Shown here piece after piece: positions 7,659 to 17,312 of a stretch of DNA of 64,000 nt; positions within the stretch are counted from its first letter, which is position 1; each line of letters begins with the position of its first letter. Both the position numbers and the translations under genes were made by a program. The stretch comes from Peribacillus sp. Bi96 (GTDB lineage: Bacteria > Bacillota > Bacilli > Bacillales > DSM-1321). The stretch is taken from assembly GCF_918698115.1 (NCBI RefSeq), contig NZ_CAKKLV010000005.1, positions 124,001 to 188,000 on the forward strand, given 5' to 3'. Below the pieces are notes generated by a model that was not told the DNA's origin, ran no database searches, and worked only from the letters and a program-made list of their open reading frames with translations.

Positions 7659-8996
7659 ATGGAAAAGACTCATCCAGATTTAAAAAAGGGCTTATTGCCA
7701 AGGCATGTCCAGTTTATTGCATTGGCCGGAATGATAGGAACAGGGATTTTCAAGGGGAGTTCAGAAACATTAAATATGGCTGGTCCAAGTGTTGTGATCG
7801 CCTATTTAATAGGAGGACTACTTTTATTTATAGTAATGGCGGCTTTAGGAGAGATGGCAACCGTTTTTCCTAATTTGAACGTACAACATCTCATAAATAA
7901 AGCTTTTGGATTTAAACTATCCTTCATTGTCGGATGGCTCTATTGGTTTAACTGGATTATCGTGATCATCGTAGAAATAGTAGCGGCTGGAAGCTTTCTA
8001 CAATATTGGTTTCCTTCTGTACCATTGTGGCTGTTAAGTATACTTTGCGCATCAGTTGTAATCGGAATAAATTTGTTTCAAGTAAAATACTATGGTGAAC
8101 TAGAGTTTTGGTTTGCAGGTATTAAAATAATAACGTTAATTGCTTTTATCATTTTAGGAGCTTTGATCCTACTTGGAATTTTCCCTAGTTCTGCTTCATT
8201 TGCTAATTACACAGAACATGGTGGTTTTTTCCCGAAAGGCATTGAAGGCATGCTAGGTGCACTTTTAATTGTCATGTTTTCATATGGGGGTGCAGAATTA
8301 ATTGGTGTAGCCGTCACGGAAACAAAAGATAGCCAGAAGGTTATACCAAAAATCATTAAAGGAACAGTATGGCGGGTGGTCCTTTTTTACGTCTTGCCCA
8401 TTCTTATTATTTGCGGAGTGATACCTTGGAACCAAGTTAGCACTGTAGAAAGTCCCTTCGTTCAGGTTTTCAGCCTATCAGGTCTCCCTGGAGCAGCGGA
8501 TATTATGAATTTCGTTCTTTTAACAGCTGTCTTATCAGCTGCAAATTCAGGTATATACGCTACATCAAGGACATTGTTCACTCTTTCTCAGAACGGAGAA
8601 GCCCCTAAGCCATTTTTAAGAATAACCAAAAAGGGCATCCCCATTAATGGGATAATTTTAACGACATTATGTATATTAGTTGGTGTGTTTTTATCCTATT
8701 TGACTCCCGATCTGATATTAAGCTATCTAATGGCTATCCCTGGCTTCACAGTTTTACTATTATGGATCAGTATATGTTCTGCGCAACTGAAGCTCCGTAA
8801 ACAATATACAGACAAATCAGGTTTCCGGGTAAAGTGGTTCCCATACACAACTATATTTGCTATCACAGCTTTAAGCTTTATCTTTTTGGCTTTCATCTTT
8901 AATAAACAAAATATTATTGGTACCACTGTATGTCTCGTCACTTTAGGAATATTGATCCTTCTCTCTTTTATTGTCAAACAAAAAAAAGCAGCTTAA
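7659..8996 (+). CDS. APC-family amino-acid permease (AAT/GabP-like)
   Basis: About 445 residues with twelve predicted membrane helices. The first helix carries ALAGMIGTGIFKGSS, the conserved unwound substrate-binding helix of the APC superfamily, preceded by the cytoplasmic LKKGLLPRHVQ typical of the amino-acid transporter family (GabP, RocE, LysP). The ATG at 7659 is preferred to in-frame ATGs at 7641 and 7650 because GAAAGG lies ten bases upstream. It is monocistronic with its own promoter and a strong downstream hairpin. The transported amino acid cannot be assigned. Confidence 0.85.
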   Translation: MEKTHPDLKKGLLPRHVQFIALAGMIGTGIFKGSSETLNMAGPSVVIAYLIGGLLLFIVMAALGEMATVFPNLNVQHLINKAFGFKLSFIVGWLYWFNWIIVIIVEIVAAGSFLQYWFPSVPLWLLSILCASVVIGINLFQVKYYGELEFWFAGIKIITLIAFIILGALILLGIFPSSASFANYTEHGGFFPKGIEGMLGALLIVMFSYGGAELIGVAVTETKDSQKVIPKIIKGTVWRVVLFYVLPILIICGVIPWNQVSTVESPFVQVFSLSGLPGAADIMNFVLLTAVLSAANSGIYATSRTLFTLSQNGEAPKPFLRITKKGIPINGIILTTLCILVGVFLSYLTPDLILSYLMAIPGFTVLLLWISICSAQLKLRKQYTDKSGFRVKWFPYTTIFAITALSFIFLAFIFNKQNIIGTTVCLVTLGILILLSFIVKQKKAA

Positions 8997-9010
8997 GAAT
9001 AGAAAATGTT

Positions 9011-9049
9011 AGAAGAAAGCCCTGAAACTTGATTTCAGGGCTTTCTTCT
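9011..9049. terminator. Long perfect hairpin terminator
   Basis: A 17-base stem, AGAAGAAAGCCCTGAAA (9011-9027) against its complement (9033-9049), with a five-base loop. The T tract is interrupted (CTTTCTTCT). It ends the permease transcript. Confidence 0.75.
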
Positions 9050-9188
9050 ATGGACTTTTGTCCACTATGCAGCCGAAGTGGCGATTGAAGGGGAAGGTAT
9101 ATGAACAAAATTCTTTGTTTATTTTTTCAACATACATATGTTAAGATAACCAATGACCCAATCATCCTACAAATTCGAGGTGTACATA

Positions 9189-9866
9189 TTGATCATATCT
9201 AAAACAAATCGTTTATCACTTGTAGAGCAAGTGGTTTTACAAATCGAAGCTTTAATTGAATCAGGCGAATGGAAGATCGGACATCAGATTCCTCCTGAAA
9301 TGGATTTGATCAAACAATTCGATGTAAGCAGAAATACATTAAGAGAAGCTGTACGATCACTTGTGTATGCAGGTCTTTTAGTAACTAAACAAGGAAAAGG
9401 AACATTCGTAAAGTCATCAAGTGCCCTGGGGGCTGCATTTCAAAGAAGGATCCAGCAGTCAAGTTTATTAGAAACGTTAGAGGTCCGTCATGCCCTTGAA
9501 CGAGAGGGAGCCCAGTTAGCCGCACTAAGACGTGACAAAGAAGATATAGAAAAGTTGCAGATTCATATAACAGCATGTCGGAATGCTGCTGAAGCGAAGG
9601 ATATCAAGGCTTATGAAGAAGCAGATATACTGTTGCATAAATCGATTATGGGCTCATCACATAATGATTTATTGATTGATTTGTACGAACATATGGAAGA
9701 TTCCCTGCATGACTCCATCCATCAGATCGTTGAGATGAGTACTGATGAGAACTTTCATTTAAACATTCATTGTAGTCTTGTCGAGGCCATCATCGAACAA
9801 GATGTAAATCGGGCAATCGAAACAGTGAATGAATACATTGCACGATTTAAAAAATCTTTAAAGTAA
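9189..9866 (+). CDS. GntR/FadR-subfamily (FCD) transcriptional regulator
   Basis: N-terminal winged helix with IPPEMDLIKQFDVSRNTLRE and the wing LVTKQGKGTFV, followed by an all-helical FCD ligand domain with the motif LEVRHALEREGAQLAALRR. FCD regulators sense organic acids or sugar acids. TTG at 9189 is chosen: GAGGTG ends six bases upstream, while the ATG at 9153 has no ribosome binding site and would add twelve residues ahead of the fold. The efflux/uptake gene begins 16 bases after the stop, so the two form an operon and the regulator probably controls it. Confidence 0.85.
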   Translation: MIISKTNRLSLVEQVVLQIEALIESGEWKIGHQIPPEMDLIKQFDVSRNTLREAVRSLVYAGLLVTKQGKGTFVKSSSALGAAFQRRIQQSSLLETLEVRHALEREGAQLAALRRDKEDIEKLQIHITACRNAAEAKDIKAYEEADILLHKSIMGSSHNDLLIDLYEHMEDSLHDSIHQIVEMSTDENFHLNIHCSLVEAIIEQDVNRAIETVNEYIARFKKSLK

Positions 9867-9882
9867 ATACGGAGGACATATT

Positions 9883-11106
9883 ATGGGCATTCATCAAGCG
9901 GCAGATCAACTGGAACAACCAAAAATAGATATTAAACCGAGAATGGGACTTCTCATTATCGGAATCATTCTTATCGGGGCCAATCTAAGGGCTCCCTTAA
10001 CATCAGTAGGCCCACTTGTCACTTCAATACGTGATAATCTGGGTATATCCAATACACTATCAGGTTCCTTAACGACATTGCCTTTGCTTTCTTTCGCATT
10101 ATTATCACCATTTGCCCCTAGGATAGCACGGCGATTTGGAATGGAGCTCACCCTATTCGTGTCTTTGATATTATTAACGATCGGGATTATGCTCCGTTCC
10201 ATTGGAGGAGTACCATCATTGTTCTTAGGGACCATTTTAATTGGGTTAGCCATCGCCATCGGCAATGTATTATTACCCAGTCTAATTAAACATAATTTTG
10301 CAAGCAGGATCGGTTTGATGACAGGGATTTATGCCGTTTCCATGAATTTATGTGGCGCAATAGGATCTGGGATCAGCATTCCGATTGCTTCGTCATCTGG
10401 ATTAGGATGGGCTGGTGCCCTTGGATGTTGGGGAATTTTATCTCTTATTACCGTTTTCTTTTGGATCCCGCAATTACGACGACCATTCAAGTCAGACAAG
10501 GATGTACAAACGGCCGTCATAAAAAACATGAACTTGTGGCGTTCTGGTTTAGCTTGGCAGATCACTTTTTTCATGGGATTGCAATCATTTATTTTCTATA
10601 CAGTAATTACCTGGATGCCGGAAATCCTGGAACAAAAAGGCCTGAGCGCTGATGATGCTGGCTGGATGCTCTCCATCATGCAGCTTGCCGTCATTCCGAT
10701 AACATTCATTATGCCAATTATAGCTGGACACATGCAAAGTCAGCGCTTGTTAGTGGTCCCACCGGTCATCTTCCTTGTTGTAGGGATCTTCGGCATATTG
10801 TACGGAAGCAAGTTGTTTATCCCAGTATGCATGATCTTGATCGGGATTGGTGTCGGAACCATATTCAGTTTATCGATGATGTTCTTTAGTCTTCGAACAC
10901 AAAGTACCCATGAGGCGACGGAATTATCAGGAATGGCTCAATCATTTGGGTACCTCTTGGCTGCCGTTGGGCCAGTTTTATTCGGAGGGCTCCATGACGT
11001 AACTCACAGTTGGACGATTCCCTTATTGATGTTAGTCGTTGTATCTGCACTTATTTTCATTGTTGGAATGCGTGCAGGAAAAAACGAATATGTATCGACT
11101 CATTAA
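9883..11106 (+). CDS. MFS transporter, CynX/NimT family (YycB-like)
   Basis: 407 residues with twelve predicted helices. LIGANLRAPLTSVGPLV near residue 30 is the signature first helix of the CynX/NimT (cyanate/2-nitroimidazole) branch of the major facilitator superfamily, and the family member in B. subtilis is YycB. RBS GGAGG lies eight bases before the ATG. It is co-transcribed with the GntR regulator. The substrate is probably a small anion or drug-like compound (inference); direction of transport is not determinable. Confidence 0.85.
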   Translation: MGIHQAADQLEQPKIDIKPRMGLLIIGIILIGANLRAPLTSVGPLVTSIRDNLGISNTLSGSLTTLPLLSFALLSPFAPRIARRFGMELTLFVSLILLTIGIMLRSIGGVPSLFLGTILIGLAIAIGNVLLPSLIKHNFASRIGLMTGIYAVSMNLCGAIGSGISIPIASSSGLGWAGALGCWGILSLITVFFWIPQLRRPFKSDKDVQTAVIKNMNLWRSGLAWQITFFMGLQSFIFYTVITWMPEILEQKGLSADDAGWMLSIMQLAVIPITFIMPIIAGHMQSQRLLVVPPVIFLVVGIFGILYGSKLFIPVCMILIGIGVGTIFSLSMMFFSLRTQSTHEATELSGMAQSFGYLLAAVGPVLFGGLHDVTHSWTIPLLMLVVVSALIFIVGMRAGKNEYVSTH

Positions 11107-11599
11107 AGCTGCTAGTGACCTTTTATTAAAACAACATACTACAAGAGAACAGTGACACATTATTTAAATAATATAAAAAGCCTTAAGCGGCGATGGTCTC
11201 GGTATTGCACCGGGGCCATTTTCTTTAGCAGCAGCGGTAGTTATGTTGCTTACTCGGTCACAGCCAATTCCATATTCATCTTCAACGAACACCTTGCAAA
11301 ACAAGATTAAATGATAATGTCCATCATTTAATTATGGATGGTTTGCAGCCTATCGCTCCATTGATGAAACTTATAAAACCATTTCACATAGTTTTTAATT
11401 TCGAAAGGATGATCTGGTAAATATTGTTATAGACTCACCTTCTCCCTTTGGAGAAAAAACAAAACACCTGGGCTTAATGACGTGGTAATTTATTAGCTGA
11501 ATATTACTGTTCATTATCAGGGGGTAAAGGTAGAAAGTGATTAAATGCCTAAATACATCAAAGCGGGGCATTGCTCTATTTTAAGCACTGTGACTAAAC
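11107..11599. other. Intergenic region with no convincing gene
   Basis: Lies between the ends of the convergent MFS and AtxA-like genes. No clear terminator. One frame at about 11181-11309 encodes GDGLGIAPGPFSLAAAVVM without a start codon or ribosome binding site, possibly a gene remnant, not assignable. Confidence 0.4.
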
Positions 11600-13096
11600 T
11601 CAATCAAAGTCTTCATCAAATGGATATAAGATATTTGGGTTTAAACCATACCTATCAATAAAATTCTTTCGAGTAAACATCTTAATTTCTTTTAATTCGG
11701 AAGGAGTTGGAAAGGAAGAAACTTTATAAATGGGAATGTGTTCAATATTAATTAACTGCCCTAAATCTGTTGTTATTAAAATATCGAATCCATTTTTCCT
11801 GAAAAGTGAATCTATATCAGATAAGTCCATTACATAAATATTTAACTGGTTTCCGAAATGATGTTTCAATACTTCACGAATATAATCTTTCTCTACATAT
11901 GATCGACATACTAACGCAGTCTCTATGACCATTTGGTTTTTTTTTCTTAATATAGAGGCTTGGACCAACATGAAGATTTCCAATATTTCAATATTTTCAA
12001 AAGATATTGTGAATTCATTCGAGATATTATTTGCTATTTCTTCAATAATAGCAAATAACGGATTTTTTTCGAAATATGGTACGAATTGTAAAATGCTATT
12101 TATTCTAGTATCTGTTTTTAGTTGTAAATCAAAGGAGATCCCACGAAGTGTTTGTGCAAATTCGTACATGAAAATATCATCTTGGGAAACATCCAATCCT
12201 ATTTTTTTTGATAAGGTAATTAAAAAGTGACTTAAAGGCTTACCACTGTCCGAATTAAGCCTGGAACGAATGTGCCTAAGCTCCTGCGTACGATTTAATG
12301 ACATTTCTTCGCTTATTAAATATAAAGATAAAAATAAGATTTCGTGGATCTGTTTCTCCCTGCTTGAACATTTTTTCATGAACTTGAATAGTTGCTTTGA
12401 TATTTCATATGCTTTTGATTTTTCATTTTCAATATAAACCGTTTTTGAGAATGATACGAAGCAATTATGGGATATGCGGATGTTTGAAATGTGAAGGATG
12501 ATAGCTAACCTTTGTATCGCCCCCATGTGTAAAGAAGTTGCATGTTCTTTTAATAGCTCCAATAGTGTGTCCTGAAATTCCTTAAGATCGAAGGATGTAA
12601 TAAAATCATTTAAATTGACGGACATATACTCTACATATTGCATGATGAATCTTCTAATCTTTTTTTCATCGCCAACAATTTTATATGGGCTTTTTGATAA
12701 TTGAACTCCGGCACTTTGTACTACTTCTTCAATTTTCTCTAACTGTCGGTAAACTGTTGAGCGGCTGACATGAACTCTTTGAGTCATGTATTTTATCGTT
12801 ACTCCATTGTTAAAAAGAATTAAATCCAGTGTTTGAAAATACGTATTTTCACTTTTCAGATGAAACCAAAGTTCTTCCAATGTACCGTTTTTAGGTTTCA
12901 GTAATCTTACGCCCTGTACTTCATTCTTTTCGATTTTCCATTCAGGTGGGAGATTTGAACTCATATGAAAAATATCCCGCCATAATGTACTTTTCGAAAA
13001 ACCTGTTTTTTTTGATAGTTCGTTTAAACTGCACCAATTATCCTCATAGAATAAATAATATAAAAGGTTTGAATAACGGTCATTAAATCTATTCAT
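11600..13096 (-). CDS. AtxA/Mga-type PRD-containing transcriptional regulator
   Basis: 498 residues. Two N-terminal winged helices are visible: CSLNELSKKTGFSKSTLWRD (about 22-41) and an Mga-like HTH around YMTQRVHVSRSTVYRQLEKI (about 103-122). Two helical PTS-regulation-like domains occupy the middle, and the C-terminal ~100 residues resemble an EIIB-like fold. This order is that of AtxA of B. anthracis and Mga of streptococci (AtxA is 475 residues). RBS AAAGGTGAT precedes the ATG. No PTS genes or obvious target lie next to it; the nearest operon is the polysaccharide cluster. Architecture is firm; targets are unknown. Confidence 0.8.
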   Translation of the reverse strand: MNRFNDRYSNLLYYLFYEDNWCSLNELSKKTGFSKSTLWRDIFHMSSNLPPEWKIEKNEVQGVRLLKPKNGTLEELWFHLKSENTYFQTLDLILFNNGVTIKYMTQRVHVSRSTVYRQLEKIEEVVQSAGVQLSKSPYKIVGDEKKIRRFIMQYVEYMSVNLNDFITSFDLKEFQDTLLELLKEHATSLHMGAIQRLAIILHISNIRISHNCFVSFSKTVYIENEKSKAYEISKQLFKFMKKCSSREKQIHEILFLSLYLISEEMSLNRTQELRHIRSRLNSDSGKPLSHFLITLSKKIGLDVSQDDIFMYEFAQTLRGISFDLQLKTDTRINSILQFVPYFEKNPLFAIIEEIANNISNEFTISFENIEILEIFMLVQASILRKKNQMVIETALVCRSYVEKDYIREVLKHHFGNQLNIYVMDLSDIDSLFRKNGFDILITTDLGQLINIEHIPIYKVSSFPTPSELKEIKMFTRKNFIDRYGLNPNILYPFDEDFD

Positions 13097-13969
13097 AAAA
13101 TCACCTTTAACTTCAATGGATTTTCATATTTTCTTATTAAACTATTGTATAGTTGGATTTAAGCACTAATACCTACTTACCCATCGTGTTTATACATGTT
13201 TTTTTAGAATGGTAGAAAACAAATACTACTTACTACCCAAACGTAACATAGTTTCATCCAAGTGTCGTTTCATATTTGGTACGAAGAAATTAATTTTTGA
13301 AGTCAGCTAATCCTTGAAATTTCAAAAAGTACATATATTAAGTTAATACCATTTACATGTTTATCTGAAAAAGCACATTGCACCTAACCCTGCTTTTAGA
13401 CTTTTTTACACTACCTTCCCGCAGGAGTTTCCATATTTGTTAGTAACCTTGACTCTGTCGGAATCCTCTCCTTGCTTATCTCCATAAGCAAGGAAGCATG
13501 TCCTTCAAATAGTATGTCTAGTTGCTTACGAGTCATATATCTCTAAAAGATATTTAATCAGCTAGAACATTTCAAATTAACAATGAATCATTTCATTTAT
13601 GGAACATGTTACTTTTTTTTCATGATGTATCGATGAGCAATTAAGGTTTTCTTTTTCGTATAAAAGATATTAAAAAACCTCATTCTTTTATAGTGGACTT
13701 GTAGAGCATTCACTATAAAAAGAATGAGGCGCCTCCTATTAGTTAGAGCAACACTTTAAACGGAGCAATATCGATGACCGTATATGGTGAATCAAAAAAA
13801 GGAATAGCCTACCTTTTTATAGTGATTCCACTGAAAGCAAGAATCGAAATAAAGGGACGAAAAAGAATGTGGAGGGTTTCTCGCCAGTCTGACCATCTTA
13901 AAGCGGTGCGTCTTCTGTTATTCTCTTAAACAGCAACCCTTTACACATCAAACGTAATAATGGGGTCAC
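13097..13969. other. Long AT-rich intergenic region
   Basis: About 870 bases without a convincing gene. Contains the strong hairpin at 13672-13729 and a second copy of its CTTTTTATAGTG arm at 13812-13823. Scattered short open frames on the minus strand at about 13740-13930 are broken by stops and could be a decayed gene, but I could not identify it. Confidence 0.45.
13672..13729 (-). terminator. Strong intrinsic terminator (minus strand)
   Basis: CCTCATTCTTTTATAGTG (13678-13695) pairs with CACTATAAAAAGAATGAGG (13711-13729) with one bulged base. On the minus strand six T follow. It would end transcripts coming from the 62-residue ORF or the polysaccharide operon. Confidence 0.8.
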
Positions 13970-14158
13970 TCATGTGGAATATTCAAATGCTCTCTGTTTG
14001 TCTTTTTTTAAATGAGAAATATGGGCCAATTCGAATTTTCCGTACTTACAATCAAGCGAAAGAAGTTCGACTTTTAAATCATTTTTATAGATGTAAATAA
14101 TTTTATATTTTCTTGATTTATAAATCACTTTATCACCAATCCTCATAAGCACGCTCAT
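13970..14158 (-). CDS. Small basic protein, unrecognised
   Basis: 62 residues with MRIGDKVIYKSRKYKIIYIY near the start, a short beta-rich pattern like an SH3-type or KOW-like small domain. No convincing ribosome binding site for the ATG at 14158 or for the internal ATG at 14143. It follows the polysaccharide operon in the same direction and precedes its terminator. Weakly supported. Confidence 0.4.
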   Translation of the reverse strand: MSVLMRIGDKVIYKSRKYKIIYIYKNDLKVELLSLDCKYGKFELAHISHLKKDKQRAFEYST

Positions 14159-14241
14159 TTCTATTGTAGAATAAAACAGACTTCAAAAATTAATAATACA
14201 ATCACCTTTTTTCAGAAGGTACAGAAAACATAAGGAAATAT

Positions 14242-14514
14242 TTATCTGAAATCTTCATTATTGAATACGATGCAATGCAGTTCTATCGCTTTTATATTTT
14301 CAACTAGTCTTTTTCTAGTATTTTCTATCTCTCTCTCATACAAACCACTTCGTTTATTTGATAAACATGCTAACCTGTCGATATCTTGATAGATCAGTTT
14401 AAATGTCCTTCTCATATTTTCGTATGGCCTCCTTTTCATTGTAAGGAAGGTTATTAAGCAGGCTTTAGTATATCTTGTCCATGTAACTTTAATGTCACAA
14501 GTATCGTAACGCAT
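14242..14514 (-). CDS. Small helical protein at the end of the polysaccharide operon
   Basis: 90 residues, helical and basic (RRTFKLIYQDIDRLACL, then IENTRKRLVENIKAIELH). The ATG at 14514 has GGTGAG six bases before it; that site overlaps the stop of the epsN-like gene, so it is probably translationally coupled. An ATG at 14529 would add five residues. No recognised domain. Function unknown; context suggests a role with the polysaccharide operon or a fortuitous downstream gene. Confidence 0.5.
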   Translation of the reverse strand: MRYDTCDIKVTWTRYTKACLITFLTMKRRPYENMRRTFKLIYQDIDRLACLSNKRSGLYEREIENTRKRLVENIKAIELHCIVFNNEDFR

Positions 14515-14521
14515 CAACAAC

Positions 14522-15682
14522 TCACCCATTTATTTTGGACGGTTCAAGTACTTCCTTTACAATTGCCACTACACGTTCTTGATCTTCTATTGTCATACCG
14601 GAACCGGATGGCAAACATAGACCTTGTTCAAATAACATATTAGAAATATTTTTATCATCGCTTTCCGTAAAAATGGCTGCATCTTTAAAGACAGGCTGTA
14701 AATGTAACGGTTTCCATACAGGTCTTGATTCAATGTTTCCTGCTTCTAACGCATTGATTACGTCAAGGTTTCGTACTCCCGTGACTTTGTCATCTATTGT
14801 TAAAGCCGTCAACCAGCGATTCCCCATCGTACCTTTTAACTCTGGCATGAAGGTAATGCCAGGTATGTTTTCCAACGACTTTTTATACCGATCAAAAATT
14901 TCCCTTCGCGCTTTTACACGCTCATCTAACACTTCTAATTGGGCACGACCAATTCCAGCTAGAATGTTACTTAAACGATAGTTATATCCGATAGAGCTAT
15001 GCTGATAGTGAATGGTTGGATCACGTGCTTGTGTAGATAAATAGAGAGCTTTATCCAAAAATCCTCCTTGATTCGATACCAGCATGCCGCCACCGGAAGT
15101 TGTAATGATTTTATTTCCATTCATCGAATAAATCCCTATATCACCAAACGACCCGGTTTGCTTCCCCTTATAAGTGCTACCAAGGGATTCAGCTGCATCC
15201 TCTATCAAAGCAACCTTATATTTCCTGCAGATGTTCATGATCTCATCCACCTTTGCACTCTGACCAAACAAGTGCACCAAAATGACGACTTTTGGAATTT
15301 TCTGTTTTTTTCTCGCGTCTTCCAATGCTCTTTCTAATGCTCTAGCAGACATATTCCATGTATCAGGTTCAGAATCAATAAAAACAGGCTCCGCCCCTTG
15401 ATAGACGATAGGATTTGCACTTGCTATAAAAGTTAATGAAGAACAGAATACGGTATCACCAGTGGTGACTCCCAATACTTGCAATGCCAAATGAATGGCA
15501 GCTGTGCCTGAACTTACTGCCAAGGCCCCTTTTGTACCTGCATATTTGGCAAATTCTTCTTCCAAAGCTTTTACGTTCGGTCCTAGAGGTGCAACCCAAT
15601 TCGACTCGAATGCTTCGTTTACATACATTTGTTCAATTCCACTCATATGGGGAGGCGAAAGATAAATCCTTTTATACTCCAT
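14522..15682 (-). CDS. epsN: EpsN-like sugar aminotransferase (DegT/DnrJ/EryC1/StrS)
   Basis: PLP-dependent aminotransferase of 386 residues that would convert a UDP-4-keto-6-deoxy-GlcNAc to the 4-amino sugar (PglE/EpsN step). It opens RIYLSPPHMSGIEQMYVNEA, nearly as in B. subtilis EpsN. VSSGTAAIHLAL binds the cofactor phosphate, LIEDAAESLGSTYKGKQTG holds the ring-stacking region, and SMNGNKIITTSGGGMLV contains the Schiff-base Lys. ATG at 15682 has AAGGAG eight bases upstream; a GTG three codons earlier has no room for a site. Lies 12 bases after the epsM-like gene. Confidence 0.9.
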   Translation of the reverse strand: MEYKRIYLSPPHMSGIEQMYVNEAFESNWVAPLGPNVKALEEEFAKYAGTKGALAVSSGTAAIHLALQVLGVTTGDTVFCSSLTFIASANPIVYQGAEPVFIDSEPDTWNMSARALERALEDARKKQKIPKVVILVHLFGQSAKVDEIMNICRKYKVALIEDAAESLGSTYKGKQTGSFGDIGIYSMNGNKIITTSGGGMLVSNQGGFLDKALYLSTQARDPTIHYQHSSIGYNYRLSNILAGIGRAQLEVLDERVKARREIFDRYKKSLENIPGITFMPELKGTMGNRWLTALTIDDKVTGVRNLDVINALEAGNIESRPVWKPLHLQPVFKDAAIFTESDDKNISNMLFEQGLCLPSGSGMTIEDQERVVAIVKEVLEPSKING

Positions 15683-15694
15683 CCTACACACTCC

Positions 15695-16318
15695 TTATTT
15701 TATTATCCTTGCTGGGGATCCCACAGCGGTTGATGCATGAGGAATGTCTTTAATAATGGTTGATCCGGCCCCAACTGTACACCATTCCCCTATCGTGATG
15801 CTTGGTATGACTGTGGATCCAGCTCCCATCAGGGTTCCAGTTCCGATCTTGACAGCTCCTGTCAGGGTTGCGCTTGGTGCTATATGAACAAAATCATTCA
15901 GATGAGTATCATGCTCAATGACTGAAGATGTGTTAAGAATGACATGGTTCCCCACTCTCGCACCTGCGTTCAAGACGACATTCGGCATAATGACTGTTCC
16001 TTTTCCTATCGAGACATTTTGACCTATGACAGCAGTAGGATGAATGACTGTCTCATAATCCATTACATCTAAACTCAGCTCGTTTACGATTTTAAATCGC
16101 AAATCGTTCGTACCTATCGCAATAATTAACTTACATTCAAAATGGATGAACAAGCTCTTAAAGCTTGAGATGGGACCAAAATACACATTTCCTTTTTTTT
16201 TCAGCGCGCTATATTGATCATCCAAAATAGCCATGAGGCGATACTCACCCATTGCTGCAATAATATCTTGAACAACCTTTGAGTGGCCGCCTGCACCGAT
16301 TACCACGATTTTCTTCAA
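15695..16318 (-). CDS. epsM: EpsM-like sugar N-acetyltransferase (PglD/NeuD family)
   Basis: 207 residues. The N-terminal Rossmann-like half starts KKIVVIGAGGHSKVVQDII, and the C-terminal half is a left-handed beta helix of hexapeptide repeats (VIGQNVSIGKGTVIMPNVV and following), ending GSTIIKDIP. PglD-type enzymes acetylate the 4-amino group of UDP-4-amino-4,6-dideoxy-GlcNAc using acetyl-CoA, giving UDP-diacetylbacillosamine. His in SSVIEHDTH is the expected catalytic base. TTG start at 16318, with only a weak AGAAGTGA site. Sits between the initiating transferase and the aminotransferase. Confidence 0.9.
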   Translation of the reverse strand: MKKIVVIGAGGHSKVVQDIIAAMGEYRLMAILDDQYSALKKKGNVYFGPISSFKSLFIHFECKLIIAIGTNDLRFKIVNELSLDVMDYETVIHPTAVIGQNVSIGKGTVIMPNVVLNAGARVGNHVILNTSSVIEHDTHLNDFVHIAPSATLTGAVKIGTGTLMGAGSTVIPSITIGEWCTVGAGSTIIKDIPHASTAVGSPARIIK

Positions 16319-16452
16319 TCCAAATCACTTCTCATATCTTCTAATTTAGAGTTTCTTTAAGAAAAATATTTACGGAACCTAGAGGTTTTCTCGTCGTTCC
16401 CTCCAGGTTCAATACTTCTTTCAGGTATTATGCTGGCAAATCATTCATCCCA

Positions 16453-17037
16453 TCATCCAACAAATTTTTGGGTTGTGACATGCCCTTCTTGTGTAATGGC
16501 TTCTTGTTTACATACCTTAATCAAGGTAAGATAGATGATTTTCAAATCCAACAAAAAGGATTGATTTTCTACGTACCAAACATCAAGCTCAAACTTTTTC
16601 TCCCATGAGATTGCATTGCGGCCATTTACCTGTGCCCAACCCGTCATTCCTGGACGGACTTCATGCCTTCTTGCTTGTTCGGCAGTATATAATGGGAGAT
16701 ATTCCATTAATAATGGCCGTGGACCTACAAAACTCACATCGCCTTTCATGACATTAATCAACTGCGGTAATTCATCCAAACTTAATTTCCTGAGTAATTT
16801 GCCGAAATCCGTTAATCTCTTCTCATCAGGAACCAAATTCCCTTTTTCATCTTTTTCGTCTGTCATCGTTCTAAACTTATACAGATAAAAGGGTTTCCCA
16901 TTAAGACCTGGGCGCTGCTGCTTAAAAATGACAGGTGAACCCAATTTCAAACGGATGAGGATGACGATAAGTATCATAAGAAGAGAAATGAATATGATCG
17001 CCAGACAAGATATCAATAATTCAAAAGCCCGTTTCAT
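16453..17037 (-). CDS. epsL: EpsL-like initiating phosphoglycosyl transferase
   Basis: Monotopic phosphoglycosyl transferase of the bacterial sugar transferase family (PF02397), 195 residues. One N-terminal re-entrant hydrophobic segment ([20 protein letters not shown]) is followed by [20 protein letters not shown], the catalytic [20 protein letters not shown] containing the Asp-Glu dyad, GPRPLL, and [14 protein letters not shown]. It transfers a phospho-sugar, here probably diacetylbacillosamine-phosphate, to undecaprenyl phosphate. ATG at 17037 has GGGAGGG four bases upstream and fixes the start. About 130 bases separate it from the epsM-like gene. Confidence 0.9.
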   Translation of the reverse strand: MKRAFELLISCLAIIFISLLMILIVILIRLKLGSPVIFKQQRPGLNGKPFYLYKFRTMTDEKDEKGNLVPDEKRLTDFGKLLRKLSLDELPQLINVMKGDVSFVGPRPLLMEYLPLYTAEQARRHEVRPGMTGWAQVNGRNAISWEKKFELDVWYVENQSFLLDLKIIYLTLIKVCKQEAITQEGHVTTQKFVG

Positions 17038-17312
17038 TTTTCCCTCCCAAATCATCATTGTGTATGGTTACCAGTATCGAGGGAATTCTTCGGATAAATT
17101 CACAGAATCATAGTTTTTGCTTTGCTGCTTTTATCGAATTTCCACTCGTTTCTTTCTATAATTCTTCACTATCTTCAACTCTTATAACACATTGAATTCA
17201 TCGCTCTATTTGTATTCATGCATCACTCTGCCAACCTGTTATTTGATGCGATTTCAAAAACCATTTATAACACTTGCTTTACCTTCTTCACAAAACCCTC
17301 TTCAGGAAATTG

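Noticed and set aside
11181..11309. Frame encoding GDGLGIAPGPFSLAAAVVM as a gene
   Set aside because: Preceded directly by a stop, no start codon in the hydrophobic part and no homology I recognise; may be a remnant.
13740..13930. Possible transposase remnant
   Set aside because: Short frames interrupted by stops; no DDE motif, terminal repeats or target duplication could be found.
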